Shown here piece after piece: positions 14,564-16,781 of a stretch of 16,781 nucleotides of DNA (its first letter is position 1; the number at the start of each line of letters is the position of its first letter). A program made the translations under genes and the position numbers. The DNA is from Bacillota bacterium (GTDB lineage: Bacteria; Bacillota; Clostridia; Peptostreptococcales; Anaerovoracaceae), in the NCBI GenBank assembly GCA_029219125.1, contig JAQXSU010000165.1, positions 1 through 16,781 of the forward strand, in the 5' to 3' direction. The notes under the pieces were generated by a model. The model was not told the origin of the DNA, did no database searches, and saw only the letters and a program-made list of their open reading frames with translations.

Positions 14564-15160
14564 TTACAGCTGTTCGTATTCCAGTTCCTCGCCATAGATA
14601 TCCCGCAGGCGGGAGTCCATTTCCACCAGATCGAAAATCAGCGGATCACGGAGCAGATGTTTCCATACTGTATAGGTTGCCTTTACGAAGCTGGGATTCA
14701 GATCCATGTGATTCTCAATGAGAGGACAGGAGTAAGGCAGTTCTTCGTGATTCCTGATGAGAGTCAGAATGCCTTCCTGGGTGATATGCGGTGTCAGTGG
14801 GTAGGTACGGCACTGGAACGGCCGCTTTTCCCGCGGACAGTAAGGCGGCGTCTTACACCGTACGAAATATACGTTTCCGAACCAGGAATCCGGAAATTCG
14901 TAATCTTCAGCCCGCTCACAGGACCAGAGGAGCCAGTCGTCCTTTTTATTATGTATTTTTTCTTCGCCGGGGTACAGATAAATCCCCATTTCATAGCCGT
15001 CCGCAGTCGAATCCGCTGTTTCTGCTGTATTATCTGCAGAACTGCCGCAGAGACAGCAGGCGGCACCGCACAGGCTGCCGCAGTCGTAATCCACCGGGGA
15101 AACCCGGTCCAAAAGCCTGTAAATAGCTTTCCATGTTCGTTTTTTTATGATCGTCTTCAT
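14564..15160 (-). CDS. YkgJ-like cysteine-cluster protein (putative metal or Fe-S binding)
   Basis: From ATG at 15160 the protein has 198 aa with ten cysteines: C27, C31, C35, C36 and C38 near the N-terminus, then C81, C102, C108, C117 and C145. The first group (CGSLCGAACC) and the later segment CPREKRPFQCRTYP resemble the CxxCxxCC family (YkgJ), which is thought to bind zinc or an iron-sulfur cluster; the RP..CR.YP pattern is characteristic. No membrane segment is seen. I prefer the ATG over a TTG at 15196 because a promoter covers the intervening DNA, which makes the longer form untranscribed. There is no Shine-Dalgarno before this ATG, in line with a leaderless mRNA. Biochemical function unknown. 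Confidence 0.8.
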   Translation of the reverse strand: MKTIIKKRTWKAIYRLLDRVSPVDYDCGSLCGAACCLCGSSADNTAETADSTADGYEMGIYLYPGEEKIHNKKDDWLLWSCERAEDYEFPDSWFGNVYFVRCKTPPYCPREKRPFQCRTYPLTPHITQEGILTLIRNHEELPYSCPLIENHMDLNPSFVKATYTVWKHLLRDPLIFDLVEMDSRLRDIYGEELEYEQL

Positions 15161-15167
15161 GGATATG

Positions 15168-15196
15168 ATTATAGAGGATGGAAGAGAAAAAATCAA
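15168..15196 (-). promoter_or_regulatory. SigA promoter giving an apparently leaderless mRNA
   Basis: On the minus strand, TTGATT (plus 15191-15196) and a perfect TATAAT (plus 15168-15173) are 17 nt apart. Only 7 nt separate the -10 from the ATG at 15160, so transcription should begin at or within about 2 nt of the start codon. A T-rich stretch upstream (about 15201-15215) could act as an UP element. Confidence 0.7.
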
Positions 15197-15230
15197 ACAC
15201 TTTAAAAAAATTGTTAAATTATCATGAAGA

Positions 15231-15252
15231 AGTGTTAAGGAATCTTAACACT
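15231..15252. promoter_or_regulatory. Perfect inverted repeat, candidate operator
   Basis: AGTGTTAAG (15231-15239) and CTTAACACT (15244-15252) are exact inverted copies around GAAT. The dyad covers the expected -35 position of the plus-strand promoter at 15272 and sits 35 nt upstream of the minus-strand -35. That position fits a transcription factor site controlling the activase gene and perhaps both genes. An RNA hairpin is less likely, as the dyad lies upstream of both predicted starts. Confidence 0.5.
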
Positions 15253-15271
15253 GTTTTAGCAAAATTTCATA

Positions 15272-15277
15272 TATAAT
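15272..15277 (+). promoter_or_regulatory. -10 element of the activase gene promoter
   Basis: TATAAT at 15272-15277 is a perfect -10. No good -35 hexamer lies at 16-18 nt; the region there (around 15249-15255) is the right arm of the dyad. This suggests an activator-dependent or repressor-blocked promoter. The leader would be about 40 nt to the ATG at 15324. Confidence 0.55.
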
Positions 15278-15323
15278 GTAATGGTGTAATCACTGTTAGA
15301 TACATTAAAAGAGGTATAATTGC

Positions 15324-16781
15324 ATGAGACTAGGAATTGATGTCGGTTCTACAACCGTCAAGCTGGTATTACTGAACGAAGCAAATGAGATAGTATATGA
15401 AAGATATGAGCGTCACATGTCCAGTGTCTTCGAAAAGGTCGAAGAACTGCTGCAGGATCTGAACCGGAAAATCGGAAATATTCCGGTTCAGGTGGTGATC
15501 ACAGGATCCGGAGGCCTGGCGCTTTCTGAAAAAATAGGGGCAAGATTTGAGCAGGAAGTCATAACCTGTTCTCTTGCCGTAGAGAAAATCATCCCACAGA
15601 CCGATGTGGTCATCGAACTGGGCGGCGAGGATGCTAAGATTACATTCTTCGGTAAAAGCGTGGAGCAGAGAATGAACGGAACCTGTGCAGGGGGCACCGG
15701 TGCGTTCATAGATCAGATGGCAATTCTGCTGAATACCGACGGAGACGGCCTGAATGAAGCGGCGAAGGATTACAAGGTGATTTATCCCATTGCGGCACGC
15801 TGCGGTGTTTTCGCGAAAACAGATATTCAGCCGCTGATCAATGAAGGCGCACCGATCGAAAATCTGGCTGCCTCCATCTTCCAGGCTGTGGTGAATCAGA
15901 CCATCAGCGGTCTGGCATGCGGCAGAAAAATTAAGGGAAATGTGGCATTTCTGGGCGGTCCGCTGACGTATATGTCAGAACTTCGTCAGCGTTTCATCGA
16001 GACATTGGGTCTTTCAGAAGACCAGGTGCTTTTCCCGAAAAATTCCAAATACTTTGTAGCCCTGGGTGCAGCATATATGGCTGAAAAATGCGAACCGGTG
16101 CCGATTGGAGATATTTTACATAAAATACAGAATATCGATCCTATCGCAGGCATGGCAACCAAGCGGGTAGAGCCGCTGTTTCATAATCAGGAGGAATATG
16201 ACGCATTCAAAGCGCGTCATGACAAAGCGAAAATCATGCGGAAACCCCTGGATGAAGCCCATGGTGCCTGTTTGCTGGGGATCGATGCCGGTTCTACGAC
16301 CACCAAGGGCGCGCTTATCGATACAGAAGGCAATCTGCTTTACTCGTTCTACAGAAATAACGAAGGAAATCCGCTGGAAGCGACACGGGAACTCCTTTCG
16401 GACATATACAGCAAGCTGCCGGAGGACTGCTTTATCGGCAGGACCACAGTGACAGGCTACGGCGAAGGACTGATTCAGGCAGGGTTTCAGGCTGACGAGG
16501 GCATCATTGAAACCATGGCCCACTATCGGGCAGCGGACAAGTTCCTGCCTGGTGTGGATTTCATTCTGGATATCGGCGGCCAGGATATGAAGTGCATGAA
16601 AATCAAAGACGGTGCAATTTATAATATCATGCTGAATGAGGCATGTTCTTCCGGCTGCGGTTCTTTCATCGAAACCTATGCCCGGTCTGTCGATATGCAG
16701 GTGGAGGATTTCGCCACGGTGGGGCTGTTTTCTCAGAGCCCTGTGGATCTGGGTACACGCTGTACCGTATTCATGAATTCC
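15324..16781 (+). CDS. Tandem 2-hydroxyacyl-CoA dehydratase activase-type protein (BadF/BadG/BcrA/BcrD), 3' end missing
   Basis: The frame is open for 486 codons to the right edge. Two activase domains follow each other. The first starts MRLGIDVGSTTVKLVLL, with ELGGEDAK (98-105), C121 in NGTCAGGTGAF and C160 in ARCGVFAKTD. The second starts LLGIDAGSTTTKGAL (318-331), with DIGGQDMK (416-423), C441 in NEACSSGCGSF and C480 in TRCTVF. The spacing between the paired Cys is 39 in both, the same as in HgdC, where these residues hold a [4Fe-4S] cluster at the dimer interface. Such ASKHA-fold ATPases drive ATP-dependent electron transfer to a partner dehydratase. The tandem form belongs to very large clostridial proteins (about 1400 aa) with further domains whose reaction is not established. 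GAGG at 15311-15314 is the ribosome binding site. Confidence 0.92.
   Translation, partial: MRLGIDVGSTTVKLVLLNEANEIVYERYERHMSSVFEKVEELLQDLNRKIGNIPVQVVITGSGGLALSEKIGARFEQEVITCSLAVEKIIPQTDVVIELGGEDAKITFFGKSVEQRMNGTCAGGTGAFIDQMAILLNTDGDGLNEAAKDYKVIYPIAARCGVFAKTDIQPLINEGAPIENLAASIFQAVVNQTISGLACGRKIKGNVAFLGGPLTYMSELRQRFIETLGLSEDQVLFPKNSKYFVALGAAYMAEKCEPVPIGDILHKIQNIDPIAGMATKRVEPLFHNQEEYDAFKARHDKAKIMRKPLDEAHGACLLGIDAGSTTTKGALIDTEGNLLYSFYRNNEGNPLEATRELLSDIYSKLPEDCFIGRTTVTGYGEGLIQAGFQADEGIIETMAHYRAADKFLPGVDFILDIGGQDMKCMKIKDGAIYNIMLNEACSSGCGSFIETYARSVDMQVEDFATVGLFSQSPVDLGTRCTVFMNS

Noticed and set aside
15211..15252. Rex-type redox operator (TTGTTAA-N4-TTAACAA)
   Set aside because: The dyad reads GTGTTAA-N6-TTAACAC: the spacer is 6 rather than 4 and the outer bases differ. 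The lone TTGTTAA at 15211 has no matching second half at the right distance.

Overview
The window looks like a chromosomal segment of an anaerobic, probably spore-forming Clostridium-type Bacillota. Three things point there: the gene order dgt-dnaG-rpoD-trmK-Nif3, a tandem 2-hydroxyacyl-CoA dehydratase activase, and a cysteine-rich gene behind a sporulation-sigma-like promoter. Base composition is moderate and the reading direction is mostly plus. I see no mobile element, phage gene, CRISPR array, tRNA or rRNA, and this reads as core chromosome rather than an accessory island.

Layout. (1) 1-2021: the 3' part of an M20-family amidohydrolase, translationally coupled by an ATGA overlap to an MFS transporter, ending at a bidirectional terminator. 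(2) 2093-3160 (minus): a cysteine-rich protein of unknown function with a very strong ribosome binding site. (3) 3307-10985 (plus): a tightly packed run of nine genes encoding a 57-aa two-helix membrane protein, an M16 zinc protease, dUTPase, dGTPase-like HD hydrolase, primase DnaG, primary sigma factor RpoD, TrmK tRNA methyltransferase, a Nif3-like dinuclear metal protein and a 37-aa single-helix protein. No internal terminator is evident. The RNase P RNA gene follows 18 nt later and ends at a strong hairpin. (4) 11438-13030 (minus): peptide release factor 3. (5) 13154-14518 (plus): a MATE efflux protein, divergent from prfC with nearly overlapping promoters. (6) 14564-15160 (minus): a YkgJ-like cysteine-cluster protein that appears to be transcribed as a leaderless mRNA. 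(7) 15324-end (plus, cut off): a large protein starting with two BadF/BadG-type activase domains.

The central operon combines nucleotide-pool hygiene (dut, dgt), replication priming (dnaG), housekeeping transcription (rpoD) and tRNA modification (trmK), and probably feeds into rnpB. The least explained parts are the cysteine-rich minus-strand gene, the two miniproteins at either end of the operon, a hairpin that contains the dnaG start site, and a perfect dyad between the two cysteine-cluster genes near the right end. I found no clearly new multi-gene system; the findings are local regulatory and small-gene observations.
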